59,131 nucleotides of DNA from SSEF01 sp964604195 (GTDB lineage: Bacteria; Patescibacteriota; Minisyncoccia; Moranbacterales; UBA1568): assembly GCA_964604195.1 (NCBI GenBank), contig CAZRXW010000002.1:1-59131 (forward strand). Direction: 5' to 3'. Every line of letters starts with the position of its first letter. Positions within the stretch are counted from its first letter, which is position 1. A program made the translations under genes and the position numbers. Of this stretch, positions 18,021 through 26,057 are shown one piece after another. The notes below the pieces were generated by a model. It ran no database searches and was not told the origin of the DNA. It was given only the letters and a program-made list of their open reading frames with translations.

Positions 18021-18155
18021 CATGAAGAATGAGGGCCCAAGCCCGTTATCATTTGCTGCAATCCTTTCGATTGCCTTGGCCGCAATTGCGATCATTTTCA
18101 GCACTGACATTCCATGGGCTAACATTGGTGAAGCATTAGCCTCCATGTGGCGCTG
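18021..18155 (+). CDS. 44-residue single-pass membrane peptide (orphan)
   Basis: ATG at 18021 preceded by CTGGAGAGTACC, a good Shine-Dalgarno at proper spacing, unlike the neighbouring core genes. The peptide starts MKNEGPSPLS and has one hydrophobic helix (FAAILSIALAAIAIIF), ending ASMWR. A strong terminator follows at 18184-18210. Upstream (17864-18020) I see only a weak promoter-like TTGATT/TACGGT pair. No homologue recognised; it sits as an opposite-strand insert between metG and tatD. Confidence 0.6.
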
Positions 18156-18183
18156 AGCCCACCCATCCATTGCTCCACCCACG

Positions 18184-18210
18184 GCGGCCGGAACCTCGGC
18201 CGCTTTTTTT
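18184..18210 (+). terminator. intrinsic terminator after the 44-residue gene
   Basis: GCGGCCG, loop GAACCT, CGGCCGC, then seven T on the plus strand. The metG stop codon overlaps its tail from the other side. Confidence 0.85.
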
Positions 18211-19642
18211 ATTTAATCCGTTGAAAGAGTGGTTCGACTTTCCCCGTTTGGAGAGCCGTCTCAATTTTTTCTGAGGTCGACGGAAGGAATGGTTTGAGAA
18301 GAGCTGCTATCACGCTTACTTGTCCGAGAAGATTTTCCATTACCTCTTTAAACTTCACCTCATCCGTTTTGGCGAGTTCCCATGGCTTCGTTTCATCCAC
18401 ATACTTGTTCGCCTCACGTACCTTGGTCCAAATATATTCCAAGGCATCAACTATCCGGTATTCTTCAATCAGTTGCTGTATTTCTCTTCCTAATTCTTGG
18501 TTCTTGGTTCTTGATTCTTGATTCTGAGCGAGGCGCATAACTCGACTCACGAGATTCCCCAGGCCATTGGCAAGATCAGCATTGTACTTCTCCGTCATTT
18601 TTTCCCACGACAAATCCCCGTCTTTGGAGTAAGGCAAAGCAGTCAGGAGGAGATAGCGCGTCCCATCGATACCAAATTTCTCCACGAGTTCACTTGGATA
18701 AATCACATTCCCAAGTGACTTCGCCATCTTCTGTCCGTTGATCGTGAGGTATTCGTGAGCATAGATGGTAGTCGGCAAAGGGAGCCCTGCTGAAAGGAGC
18801 ATGGCTGGCCAATAAATGGCGTGGAAACGAAGAATCCCCTTCCCAATCACGTGCACCCGCTCCGAATCACTCGCCCAAAACTTCTGATAAAGTTCGCCAC
18901 CCTCGGCATAGTCGAGGGCGGTAATGTAGTTGGAGAGAGCATCCACCCACACATACATAATCTGCAATTCATCTCCTGGTACCGGCACCCCCCAATTTCT
19001 CGCCCTCGCTACCGAACGGGAGATAGAGAAATCCTCTAGTCCCATTTTGATAAATGACACCACTTCATTCTTGCGATAGTCAGGATAGATTTTGAGCTTG
19101 TCACTTTCAATCAACTGCAAAAGTTGGTCCTGATAATTGGACAGTTTGAAAAACCAGTTTTCTTCCTCCACCACTTCTGGTTCTTTCTGATGATCAGGAC
19201 ACTTTCCCTCGACGAGATCTTTCTCAAGTTTAAATTCTTCACAACCAACACAGTAAAGGCCTTTGTAGGCTTTTTTGTAGAGATCTGCTGGCTTGAAAGC
19301 ACTCCACATTTTTTGTGCTCCAGCAAAATGCCGCTTCTCCGTGGTACGAATAAACTCATCAAACGAGAGATCAAGTGAACTTGCGAGTGCCTTAAACGCT
19401 TCGGCATTTTCGGCTACAAATTCTTCCGTTGGTCGGCCAGCTTTTTCAGCTGCCTGGACATTCTTGAGACTATTCTCATCAGAACCAGTCAGAAAATACG
19501 TCTCGTCACCAGCAAGACGATGATAGCGTGCAACGACATCCGTCAAAACCTTTTCCACCGCGTGCCCCACATGCGGTGCCGCATTGACATAATCAATGGC
19601 CGTAGTAATAAAAAATGGCTTATTTGAAGCTTTTTCTGACAT
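18209..19642 (-). CDS. metG: methionyl-tRNA synthetase
   Basis: Charges tRNA-Met. 477 residues from ATG 19642 (MSEKASNKPFF); an in-frame ATG 51 bases upstream is less likely because it adds a non-conserved tail. HIGH-like motif APHVGHAVE near 23-31, zinc-knuckle region YCVGCEEFKLEKDL with CPDHQ, and KMSKS-like KMAKSLGNV. The C-terminal tRNA-binding (Trbp111-like) domain is absent, a common short form. Confidence 0.96.
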   Translation of the reverse strand: MSEKASNKPFFITTAIDYVNAAPHVGHAVEKVLTDVVARYHRLAGDETYFLTGSDENSLKNVQAAEKAGRPTEEFVAENAEAFKALASSLDLSFDEFIRTTEKRHFAGAQKMWSAFKPADLYKKAYKGLYCVGCEEFKLEKDLVEGKCPDHQKEPEVVEEENWFFKLSNYQDQLLQLIESDKLKIYPDYRKNEVVSFIKMGLEDFSISRSVARARNWGVPVPGDELQIMYVWVDALSNYITALDYAEGGELYQKFWASDSERVHVIGKGILRFHAIYWPAMLLSAGLPLPTTIYAHEYLTINGQKMAKSLGNVIYPSELVEKFGIDGTRYLLLTALPYSKDGDLSWEKMTEKYNADLANGLGNLVSRVMRLAQNQESRTKNQELGREIQQLIEEYRIVDALEYIWTKVREANKYVDETKPWELAKTDEVKFKEVMENLLGQVSVIAALLKPFLPSTSEKIETALQTGKVEPLFQRIK

Positions 19643-19716
19643 ATTCAAAGAATTTTTTGCCAATTTTTGGCTTATATGAGCCAACTCTATCACCTTTTTT
19701 CGCTCCTGAGAATGAG

Positions 19717-19745
19717 TTGACTTTGATACTTTTTTGGTGTATAAT
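19717..19745 (+). promoter_or_regulatory. consensus-like promoter of the 19804 gene
   Basis: TTGACT (19717-19722), 17-base spacer, TATAAT (19740-19745). The predicted leader is ~50 bases and ends in the GGAGAAAG ribosome site. Confidence 0.85.
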
Positions 19746-19803
19746 GTTGTGAACGGTCATCGTGCCGTTTGTAGTTCCCCAACAACTCTCGTGGAGAAAG
19801 AAC

Positions 19804-20142
19804 ATGGATTTTGCCAACGAAACCCGGGTGATCGATGAACAGCTCTCTGGCTTCGACGCCTACCTGTTCGACACCATCATGGGTATGGCCATCGTCATCG
19901 GCTGGTTGTGGGCAACGACGTGCTACCTGCTGAGCCCTCACTGGCTGCCACTTGAAACCAAGCGTGCTTGGCGCCGAGCTCTCGGCAAGGACTGGTCTCA
20001 AATCAAGTGGACCAAGCAGGACTTCCGTCAGGTTGGACTACAACCGCCCAAGCGCGAAGTCAGCGGCATTCGAATCGCGGTCGTGATGGCCGTAATCATC
20101 ATCACGACACTCATCACCTTCAGGCCAACCCCTTTCCAATGA
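19804..20142 (+). CDS. 112-residue two-pass membrane protein (orphan)
   Basis: ATG chosen because GTGGAGAAAGAAC precedes it; an in-frame GTG at 19762 lies upstream of that site. One membrane helix near 22-45 (DTIMGMAIVIGWLWATTCYL), a basic loop (KRAWRRALGKDW), a second near 88-106 (IAVVMAVIIITTLI). Stand-alone unit with its own promoter and terminator, opposite in strand to metG and rsmI. No family recognised. Confidence 0.65.
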   Translation: MDFANETRVIDEQLSGFDAYLFDTIMGMAIVIGWLWATTCYLLSPHWLPLETKRAWRRALGKDWSQIKWTKQDFRQVGLQPPKREVSGIRIAVVMAVIIITTLITFRPTPFQ

Positions 20143-20147
20143 GCCCC

Positions 20148-20186
20148 GAGCCCGACGCTTCTCATAGCGCCGGGCTCAAAAACTTT
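20148..20186 (+). terminator. terminator of the 19804 gene
   Basis: GAGCCCG(ACGC) / (GCGC)CGGGCTC (20148-20177), then AAAAACTTTTT. It ends next to the rsmI stop. Confidence 0.75.
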
Positions 20187-20855
20187 TTAATAGGCAATGA
20201 TCACAAATTCTCCCTTGGTTTTATTGGGATCAGAGGCAAGATAAGTAGCAACTGTTTCAGCATTCCCCCGCACTACTTCCTCAAACATCTTGGTGAGTTC
20301 GCGACCAAGAATTATTTTTTTCTCTGGTGCGAAAGTTTTCAAGAGTTCCAAATTTTTGATTACTCGGTGAGGTGATTCATAGTACACCGTGGGAATATCG
20401 CTTTCTGCCACTCGTTTGAAAAATGTTTCTCGGCCTTTTTTGTGTGGCGGAAAACCAAGAAAAGAAAACTCCCGCATATCAATACCAGCAATAGATACCA
20501 TCGTCGCTAGCGCCGACACTCCAGGTACCGGAACGACGATAATATCAGATGTCAGCGCTAATGAAACCAGGACATTCCCTGGATCAGAAAGTCCCGGAGT
20601 CCCAGCATCAGTCACGAGTGCCATCGACTCGCCAGCCTTCAAGCGTTCAATGATTTGAGCAAGCTTTCCCCTCTCTGTATGTTCGTGACAAGAGAGTGTG
20701 GGCGTAGCGATCTCGTAATGAGAAAGCAGCTTCTTGGTCACCCGAGTATCCTCAGAAAGTACGAGGTCTACCTGCTTCAGCACCTCCAAAGCGCGCACTG
20801 TCATATCTCCGAGATTGCCAATTGGTGTCGCGACAATATAGAGTATCCCGAGCAT
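20187..20855 (-). CDS. rsmI: 16S rRNA (cytidine-1402-2'-O)-methyltransferase
   Basis: Methylates the P-site region of 16S rRNA using S-adenosylmethionine. 222 residues of the tetrapyrrole-methylase fold: start LYIVATPIGNLGDMTVRALE, LSEDTRVTKKLLSHY, LVTDAGTPGLSDPG, VVPVPGVSAL and YESPHRVIKNLE are all diagnostic. Lacks the short C-terminal domain of E. coli RsmI. 2 bases downstream of the peptidase gene. Confidence 0.96.
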   Translation of the reverse strand: MLGILYIVATPIGNLGDMTVRALEVLKQVDLVLSEDTRVTKKLLSHYEIATPTLSCHEHTERGKLAQIIERLKAGESMALVTDAGTPGLSDPGNVLVSLALTSDIIVVPVPGVSALATMVSIAGIDMREFSFLGFPPHKKGRETFFKRVAESDIPTVYYESPHRVIKNLELLKTFAPEKKIILGRELTKMFEEVVRGNAETVATYLASDPNKTKGEFVIIAY

Positions 20856-20857
20856 AT

Positions 20858-22132
20858 CTAGACTTTAAATCTCACCAACGGAACGAGTTTCTTTTGGTCC
20901 GGATGTGGCCCAATAACAGCGAGGTTGAGTTTCTTATTCTGGAAAATATCTTTGGCCACGCGGAGCACATCGTCGGCAGTTACTTTGTCGATAAGTTTCG
21001 CTTTCTCTTTGGGAAGAACAATCTCACCACGAATCGTTTCTTGGGTGACAAGATATTCCACCACATCATCCGATCCCTCGAGTCCCATAGCCATTTTCCC
21101 TTTAATATATTCTTTGGCCTTCTTGAGCTCTGCTGCATCTACTTTTTCCATCGCAATCTTGCTGTACTCTTCGAGAATAACGCGGATCGTCTCCTCGAGA
21201 TTCTCGTGCTCTACACCACACTGGGTCGCGAGATACCCTGCCTCATGATAACTCTCTATCCCCGTGTGCACTGAATACGCAAGACCACGGCGCTCACGAA
21301 CCGCCATAAAGAGCCGTGAAGACATCCCCCCACCGAGAATAGTAGCGAGTACCGAGAGAGCGTAACGGTCAGGGTGGTACATGTCATAAGCCCGCACCCC
21401 GAGCAGCATATGAGTTTGGTCAGTTTTCTTCTCTTGGACAAAGACCTCTGGTTGTGTTTGCTTGACGGCATTCTTTTTGAAACTTGGTTTCTTCCCCGTG
21501 CGAATATGCGAGAAGCGTTCTTCGATCATTTTCTTCATCCGCTTGGGATCAAATTTTCCCGCCACCCCAACGACGACATTCTCAGCGACATATCCTCGAG
21601 CGAGATACTTCATGAAGTCCCGACGCTGGAACGATTTGATATTAGACTTTGGTCCCACAATTTCCCAACCTAGTGGCGTATCGCCATAGAGATGAAGTTC
21701 CCAGAGATCATTGAGATGCCTCATCGGCATATCCTCATACATATTGATCTCCTGCAGGATGGCTCCGCGCTCGCGATCGATTTCTGCTTGCTCGATCTTG
21801 GCATTCATGAAGATATCCGACACGACATCGAGGGTGATATCGGCGTGATGCGCCTCGACTTTGGCATAATAGGCGGTGCGGTCCTTGCCGGTATAGGCAT
21901 TATACTCGGCTCCGACAGCATCAAGCTCTTTACTAATGTCGAGAGCCGTCGGCCGTTTCTCTGTTCCCTTAAAAAACATATGTTCGAGAAAGTGCGCCAA
22001 GCCATTCTCAGCTCGCGTCTCGTAGCGGCTCCCTACTCCCGTCATCACGAGGACCGTTACCGTTTCATTTTCCTCCATCGGGGCCAAAATAATCCGCAAT
22101 CCATTCTTCAAAGTATGTTTCTTGTAGTGCAT
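20858..22132 (-). CDS. M16 family zinc peptidase (processing-peptidase-like)
   Basis: 424 residues. Inverted zinc motif HFLEH near 46-50 with downstream Glu in the ITLDVVSDIFMNAKIEQAE segment; the second half (~165-400) is the inactive M16 repeat with RRGLAYSVHTGIESY. Related to mitochondrial processing peptidase and YmxG/PqqL-type bacterial enzymes. No signal peptide, so probably cytoplasmic. Precedes rsmI in the same operon. Confidence 0.92.
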   Translation of the reverse strand: MHYKKHTLKNGLRIILAPMEENETVTVLVMTGVGSRYETRAENGLAHFLEHMFFKGTEKRPTALDISKELDAVGAEYNAYTGKDRTAYYAKVEAHHADITLDVVSDIFMNAKIEQAEIDRERGAILQEINMYEDMPMRHLNDLWELHLYGDTPLGWEIVGPKSNIKSFQRRDFMKYLARGYVAENVVVGVAGKFDPKRMKKMIEERFSHIRTGKKPSFKKNAVKQTQPEVFVQEKKTDQTHMLLGVRAYDMYHPDRYALSVLATILGGGMSSRLFMAVRERRGLAYSVHTGIESYHEAGYLATQCGVEHENLEETIRVILEEYSKIAMEKVDAAELKKAKEYIKGKMAMGLEGSDDVVEYLVTQETIRGEIVLPKEKAKLIDKVTADDVLRVAKDIFQNKKLNLAVIGPHPDQKKLVPLVRFKV

Positions 22133-22145
22133 ATCGATCCATTCA

Positions 22146-22448
22146 TTAATTTACTGATTCTTCACTCAGGACTTCATTGAGAAGACTTTCGATCTCCTCC
22201 TCAGAAAAACTGGTTATATCCGTCCCTTGATCACTGACCCTCACAGAAAACTCATGCCATTTTTCATAAAGACCGGTGAGATGATCTGGATGGAGTGTTG
22301 TCAAAAAATTGGTGGTAGTTTCTTTTTTTGAAGTCACGCCAAGTCGAAAGGCTAGCTCAAAAAGCGTCAGCTTCTCTTTATGATTCAGCCCCTGAAGTTT
22401 CTCTAGTTTTAGCTGTTGCTCGGACCTTGGTGTTTGTTCGAAATTCAT
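22146..22448 (-). CDS. 100-residue protein of unknown function
   Basis: Soluble, helical, acidic C-terminus (SFSEEEIESLLNEVLSEES). It sits 5 bases after the glyS stop and 13 bases before the M16 peptidase, so it is in that operon. No family recognised. Confidence 0.65.
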   Translation of the reverse strand: MNFEQTPRSEQQLKLEKLQGLNHKEKLTLFELAFRLGVTSKKETTTNFLTTLHPDHLTGLYEKWHEFSVRVSDQGTDITSFSEEEIESLLNEVLSEESVN

Positions 22449-22453
22449 AGGTA

Positions 22454-23896
22454 TTACCGTTTCAGAAACTGCGAGAGATCCTCGATCTTTACTCGTTCCT
22501 GTTTCATCGTATCGCGGTCACGAACAGTCACCGTCCCAGTGAGAGATGCATCCTCCCCTGCACCAAGCGTGTCAAAATCAATCGTAACACAAGAGGGTGT
22601 CCCAATCTCGTCCTGACGGCGATAGCGCTTCCCCACATTGCCATTGTCGTCGAACTCAACCCGGAAATCTTTCTTGAGAACCTGATAGACTTCCCGAGCT
22701 TTCTCAACAAGCTCTGGCTTATTCTTGAGGAGCGGAAAGACCGCAACTTGTACCGGGGCAAGCTGCCTGGGAAATTTCATCACGATACGGGTATCCCCCT
22801 CTCCAACCGTCTCCTCAGTGTAAGCATCAGTCATCACCGCAAGAAAAGTCCGCTCAAGTCCGACAGAAGTCTCCACAATCCACGGAATATATTTTTCATT
22901 TGTCTTGGGATCGGTATACGAAAGATCGACTCCCGAGAATTTGCTGTGCTGAGTGAGGTCGTAATCACTCCTATTGTGCACGCCTTCAAGCTCTTTGAAA
23001 CCAAAAGGAAAGTTATACTCAATATCCCAGGCTGCCTTGGCATAGAACACGAGATTTTCATGTTCATGCCAACGAAGATTTTCTGCTTTGAGTCCAAGTG
23101 CTTCTGTATAGTAATTGAAGCGCTTCTTTCGCCACTCCTCATACACTACTGCTGCGTCACTCGGATGCACAAAATACTGCATCTCCATCTGCTCAAATTC
23201 TCGTTTGCGAAAAATAAACTGCCGAGCAGTGATCTCGTTACGAAAAGCCTTACCGATCTGTGCAATCCCAAACGGTACTTTTACCCGCGAACTATCGAGG
23301 ACATTCTTGAAATTCACATAAATCCCTTGGCACGTCTCGCCGCGGAGATAGGTCGGGTTCTCAGTCCAGCCTGCCCGGCTCCCATCTGGGGACGGGTCAC
23401 CGGTAAAATTTCCCAGATTTGACTGGACCAGGAGATTAAAATTCTTGGCCTCAGTGAAATTGCTCTTCCCGCACTTGGGACACTTCACTTCCTTTTCGTG
23501 CTCAGAGAAAAGTACATTAATCTCAGCTTCGGTCATTTTCTCATCAGCAAAAATACCAGCTGCCTCGAGGAGATGGTCGACACGCACCCGGGTATGACAC
23601 TCTTTACATTCAGCGAGAGGGTCTGAGAATCCCCCCACATGACCCGAGGCTTCCCAGACTTTTGGGTGCATAAAAATGGCACTGTCGATCCCGACGATGT
23701 TGTCGTGATCATAGACCATTGCCCTCCACCAGGCTTCGCGAATATTTTTGGCCAGTTCTACTCCATATGGACCAAAATCATAGACCGCTGCAAAACCGCC
23801 ATAGATCTCCGACGATGGGTAGATAAAACCACGGCGTTTCGCGAGAGAAATAATTTTTTCCATGAGATTTTCAGGGGCAGCCATAATGTTTGACAA
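22454..23896 (-). CDS. glyS: glycyl-tRNA synthetase (class II, alpha2 type)
   Basis: 480 residues; charges tRNA-Gly. Class II signature segments: motif 1 region AVYDFGPYGVELAKN, motif 2 FRNEITARQFIFRKREFEQMEM, and motif 3 near VETSVGLERTFLAVM. Zinc-binding Cys pairs (CKECHTRVRVDH; CPKCGK) occupy the insert. An alternative start is ATG 23884 (MAAPENLMEK). A promoter lies directly upstream. First gene of the 23896-20187 operon. Confidence 0.97.
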   Translation of the reverse strand: MSNIMAAPENLMEKIISLAKRRGFIYPSSEIYGGFAAVYDFGPYGVELAKNIREAWWRAMVYDHDNIVGIDSAIFMHPKVWEASGHVGGFSDPLAECKECHTRVRVDHLLEAAGIFADEKMTEAEINVLFSEHEKEVKCPKCGKSNFTEAKNFNLLVQSNLGNFTGDPSPDGSRAGWTENPTYLRGETCQGIYVNFKNVLDSSRVKVPFGIAQIGKAFRNEITARQFIFRKREFEQMEMQYFVHPSDAAVVYEEWRKKRFNYYTEALGLKAENLRWHEHENLVFYAKAAWDIEYNFPFGFKELEGVHNRSDYDLTQHSKFSGVDLSYTDPKTNEKYIPWIVETSVGLERTFLAVMTDAYTEETVGEGDTRIVMKFPRQLAPVQVAVFPLLKNKPELVEKAREVYQVLKKDFRVEFDDNGNVGKRYRRQDEIGTPSCVTIDFDTLGAGEDASLTGTVTVRDRDTMKQERVKIEDLSQFLKR

Positions 23897-23918
23897 AATA
23901 GTGAAAGATACGTATTGT
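23890..23918 (+). promoter_or_regulatory. promoter of the plus-strand orphan operon
   Basis: TTGACA (23890-23895), 17-base spacer, TATTGT (23913-23918). It overlaps the opposite-facing glyS promoter, so the two probably exclude each other. Confidence 0.65.
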
Positions 23919-23941
23919 ACAATTTCTCTTTAACAAGTCAA
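23914..23941 (-). promoter_or_regulatory. glyS promoter
   Basis: Minus strand TTGACT (23941-23936), 16-base spacer, TACAAT (23919-23914). The start site would be ~10 bases before the glyS ATG, giving a very short leader. Confidence 0.7.
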
Positions 23942-23989
23942 TAGTACCAACATCTCGCTGGTCCATCAACCTAACAAGTGGGGCATCGT

Positions 23990-24271
23990 ATGTCTTTTGA
24001 CATTGGTTGGCTCCCCTTGGGAGTCCTCGTACTGTTTACTGCCATCTTTGTCACCTGTGCCCGCCTCCACATGAGGTATGACTTTGAACGGAAGCCGCTA
24101 TTCAGATGGACACCTCTTCTAGAGAGGACTCTCTCGATCCTGTCATCAATGAAATGGGTCATGATCGGGTTTCTCATCGGTAGCCTTACCGTATTCGTAT
24201 TGCAAGAGGTTTGGTTCTGGTTATACTCAACCCCTCTCCCCTTCAATCCGTTTCTGAAAGGTTCTCCATGA
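23990..24271 (+). CDS. 93-residue two-pass membrane protein (orphan)
   Basis: Starts MSFDIGWLPLGV; an upstream GTG at 23978 is possible. Membrane helices near 8-25 (LGVLVLFTAIFVTCA) and 55-78 (WVMIGFLIGSLTVFVLQEVW) with a basic loop between. Its TGA overlaps the next ATG (ATGA), implying translational coupling. First of three small genes in a self-contained plus-strand operon between glyS and tgt. No family recognised. Confidence 0.65.
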   Translation: MSFDIGWLPLGVLVLFTAIFVTCARLHMRYDFERKPLFRWTPLLERTLSILSSMKWVMIGFLIGSLTVFVLQEVWFWLYSTPLPFNPFLKGSP

Positions 24272-24441
24272 TCCAAACCTCATTGGAGATATTCAGCCAC
24301 GAGTTAACACCCTGTCAGCTCATCGCTGGCGGCATCACTCTTGGCTTCATCCTCATTGCTGCCATCGGATGGATCCTGTTCTTTGTGTGGACATACCGTT
24401 TGGATACCCCTCCACATCATGAGCATGAGTCGGACTACTAG
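24268..24441 (+). CDS. 57-residue single-pass membrane protein (orphan)
   Basis: One membrane helix (~18-42, IAGGITLGFILIAAIGWILF) and a His/Glu-rich tail (HHEHESDY) that could bind a metal. Coupled to the preceding gene by a 4-base ATGA overlap. Unknown family. Confidence 0.6.
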   Translation: MIQTSLEIFSHELTPCQLIAGGITLGFILIAAIGWILFFVWTYRLDTPPHHEHESDY

Positions 24442-24449
24442 GAGAACCT

Positions 24450-24815
24450 ATGCCTAATCAGCCAGTCCCGTGGATCCATCCAGTATTCCGCGAGTACATT
24501 CGGACGCTCAAGTCAGATGCTACCTCTGTATTTGCCTTTGCAAGCGCTGTCAGAGAAGCAATACGACATCCTCTCCTCAAGAAGAAGTCAATGGCGACAC
24601 TCCTAGCCGCACTGAGAGAACGCAACTGGATAGTGGTCGAACACGAACTTCGATCATGCATCGGGCAACTCATCCAAACCCTCCCCGAAGAAATTCTCTC
24701 TGCAACAGCGAGTAAAGCCTCACTCGAAGAGAAGGCCCTCATCATCTGCGGACTACGGCTACTTGCCGCTCAGGCTCATTGTTTCCGTGAGATGTCCCCT
24801 TCCATCAGAAGATAA
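24450..24815 (+). CDS. 121-residue soluble helical protein (orphan)
   Basis: Preceded by GGAGAACCT, a strong ribosome site. All-helical, no membrane segment; contains SAVREAIRHPLLKKKSM and LAALRERNWIVVEHELRSC. Third gene of the orphan operon; the terminator at 24839 follows. Function unknown. Confidence 0.6.
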   Translation: MPNQPVPWIHPVFREYIRTLKSDATSVFAFASAVREAIRHPLLKKKSMATLLAALRERNWIVVEHELRSCIGQLIQTLPEEILSATASKASLEEKALIICGLRLLAAQAHCFREMSPSIRR

Positions 24816-24838
24816 TCTCTGATGACTGAGAGGGGTTC

Positions 24839-24878
24839 GGCACCAAACGCTTTAGCGAGAGGTGCCTTTCATTTTTTA
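24839..24878 (+). terminator. terminator of the orphan operon
   Basis: GGCACC...GGTGCC with inner CGCT/AGCG (24839-24866), then TTTCATTTTTT. It overlaps the 3' end of tgt on the other strand. Confidence 0.75.
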
Positions 24879-25990
24879 TGACTCCATGTACGAAGAGCCG
24901 TCATCAACCGTAGGTAAAATCTGAGGTTATGTTCTGAAGCTAATACGAGGGCGAGCGGCTCACCCACCCGAAAGAGATGATGGAGATAGCTTGGTGTATA
25001 CGATGTACACAGGGTACAGTCACATGTCTGATCTACAGTCGTGTCATCCTGTTTATACTGTTCGTTGCGAATGTTGATGGTAGTAAAAAAATCTCTTTGT
25101 TCGAGAGAACCTGCCGGGTTCCACAGAAAAAGCCTCCCGTGCCTCCCTTCACGCGTCGGGATAACACAGTCAAACATATCCCAACCAAGTTCATAAGAAC
25201 GAACGATATCCTCGGGTGTTCCAATACCGAGGGCAAATCTCAGTGCATCTTCTGGAATAGCGGCTGCCGTTACTCGTATAATTTCTTCGAGAAAATTTCC
25301 CTGTGCGTCGATATGCCGACCACCAAACCCGTAGCCATCAAAGTCAAGTTTGGCAAGTTCCTCGGCACAGTATTTCCGCAGTTCTGGCATTATCCCTCCT
25401 TGAACCACTCCAAAAATGAGTGGGCGATTCGCCTCAGTGAATCCTCGCTCTTGTACGAGTCGATCGTATTCATCACGACAACGTTTTGCCCAGCGAAGAG
25501 TGCGCTCCACTGACTCACGCATCTCTCCTTCCTCTACATCATTGGGTCTTGGATCATCAAGACACACGATCATATCCACCCCCAAGTCAAACTGTATTTT
25601 GATCGATCGCTCTGGCGTGAGAAGATACTTTGACCCATCCAGAATTGATCGAAATTCTGCCCCTTCCTCAGTGATACGACCAAGCTCTGGATTCTTGTGG
25701 ATTAGCGAAAACACCTGGTACCCCCCAGAGTCCGAAAGAACTGGCCGGGACCAGTGCATAAATTGATGGATGCCACCGGCGTCTTTGATCCGCTGTTCCC
25801 CAGGCTGAAGCATAAGATGATACGTATTCACCACCAGTGCCTCAAGCACCATAGACTCGAGCCGAGCTGAAGTTAACCCGCGAACCGTAGCCCTCGTCGC
25901 ATCCGGCATAAAGAACGGGGTCTGGAGCTCCCCGTGTGCCGTCTTGAGTATTCCCTTTCGTTTGGGTGTAGTATGAGTCAGGGTAAACAT
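24869..25990 (-). CDS. tgt: tRNA-guanine transglycosylase
   Basis: Exchanges guanine 34 of GUN-anticodon tRNAs for a 7-deazaguanine on the way to queuosine. 373 residues, TIM barrel. Contains LSDSGGYQVFSL (nucleophile-side Asp region, near 88), GGRHIDAQGN in place of the usual GG.AVGE, DCVIPTREGRHGRLF, and the zinc site CDCTLCTSYTPSYLHHL near the C-terminus. The GGRHIDAQ variant differs from canonical Tgt and could alter substrate choice. No other queuosine gene is in the window. Ends in TGA followed at once by a hairpin. Confidence 0.95.
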   Translation of the reverse strand: MFTLTHTTPKRKGILKTAHGELQTPFFMPDATRATVRGLTSARLESMVLEALVVNTYHLMLQPGEQRIKDAGGIHQFMHWSRPVLSDSGGYQVFSLIHKNPELGRITEEGAEFRSILDGSKYLLTPERSIKIQFDLGVDMIVCLDDPRPNDVEEGEMRESVERTLRWAKRCRDEYDRLVQERGFTEANRPLIFGVVQGGIMPELRKYCAEELAKLDFDGYGFGGRHIDAQGNFLEEIIRVTAAAIPEDALRFALGIGTPEDIVRSYELGWDMFDCVIPTREGRHGRLFLWNPAGSLEQRDFFTTINIRNEQYKQDDTTVDQTCDCTLCTSYTPSYLHHLFRVGEPLALVLASEHNLRFYLRLMTALRTWSHKK

Positions 25991-26057
25991 AGTAAGAATG
26001 AAAACAGGCTACCGCAAAAAGGGCATCTGTCACGGATACCCTACTTCAAAACTCCTC

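Noticed and set aside
17937..18182. 81-codon minus-strand frame
   Set aside because: The opposite strand has a better gene: a membrane peptide at 18021-18155 with ribosome site and terminator.
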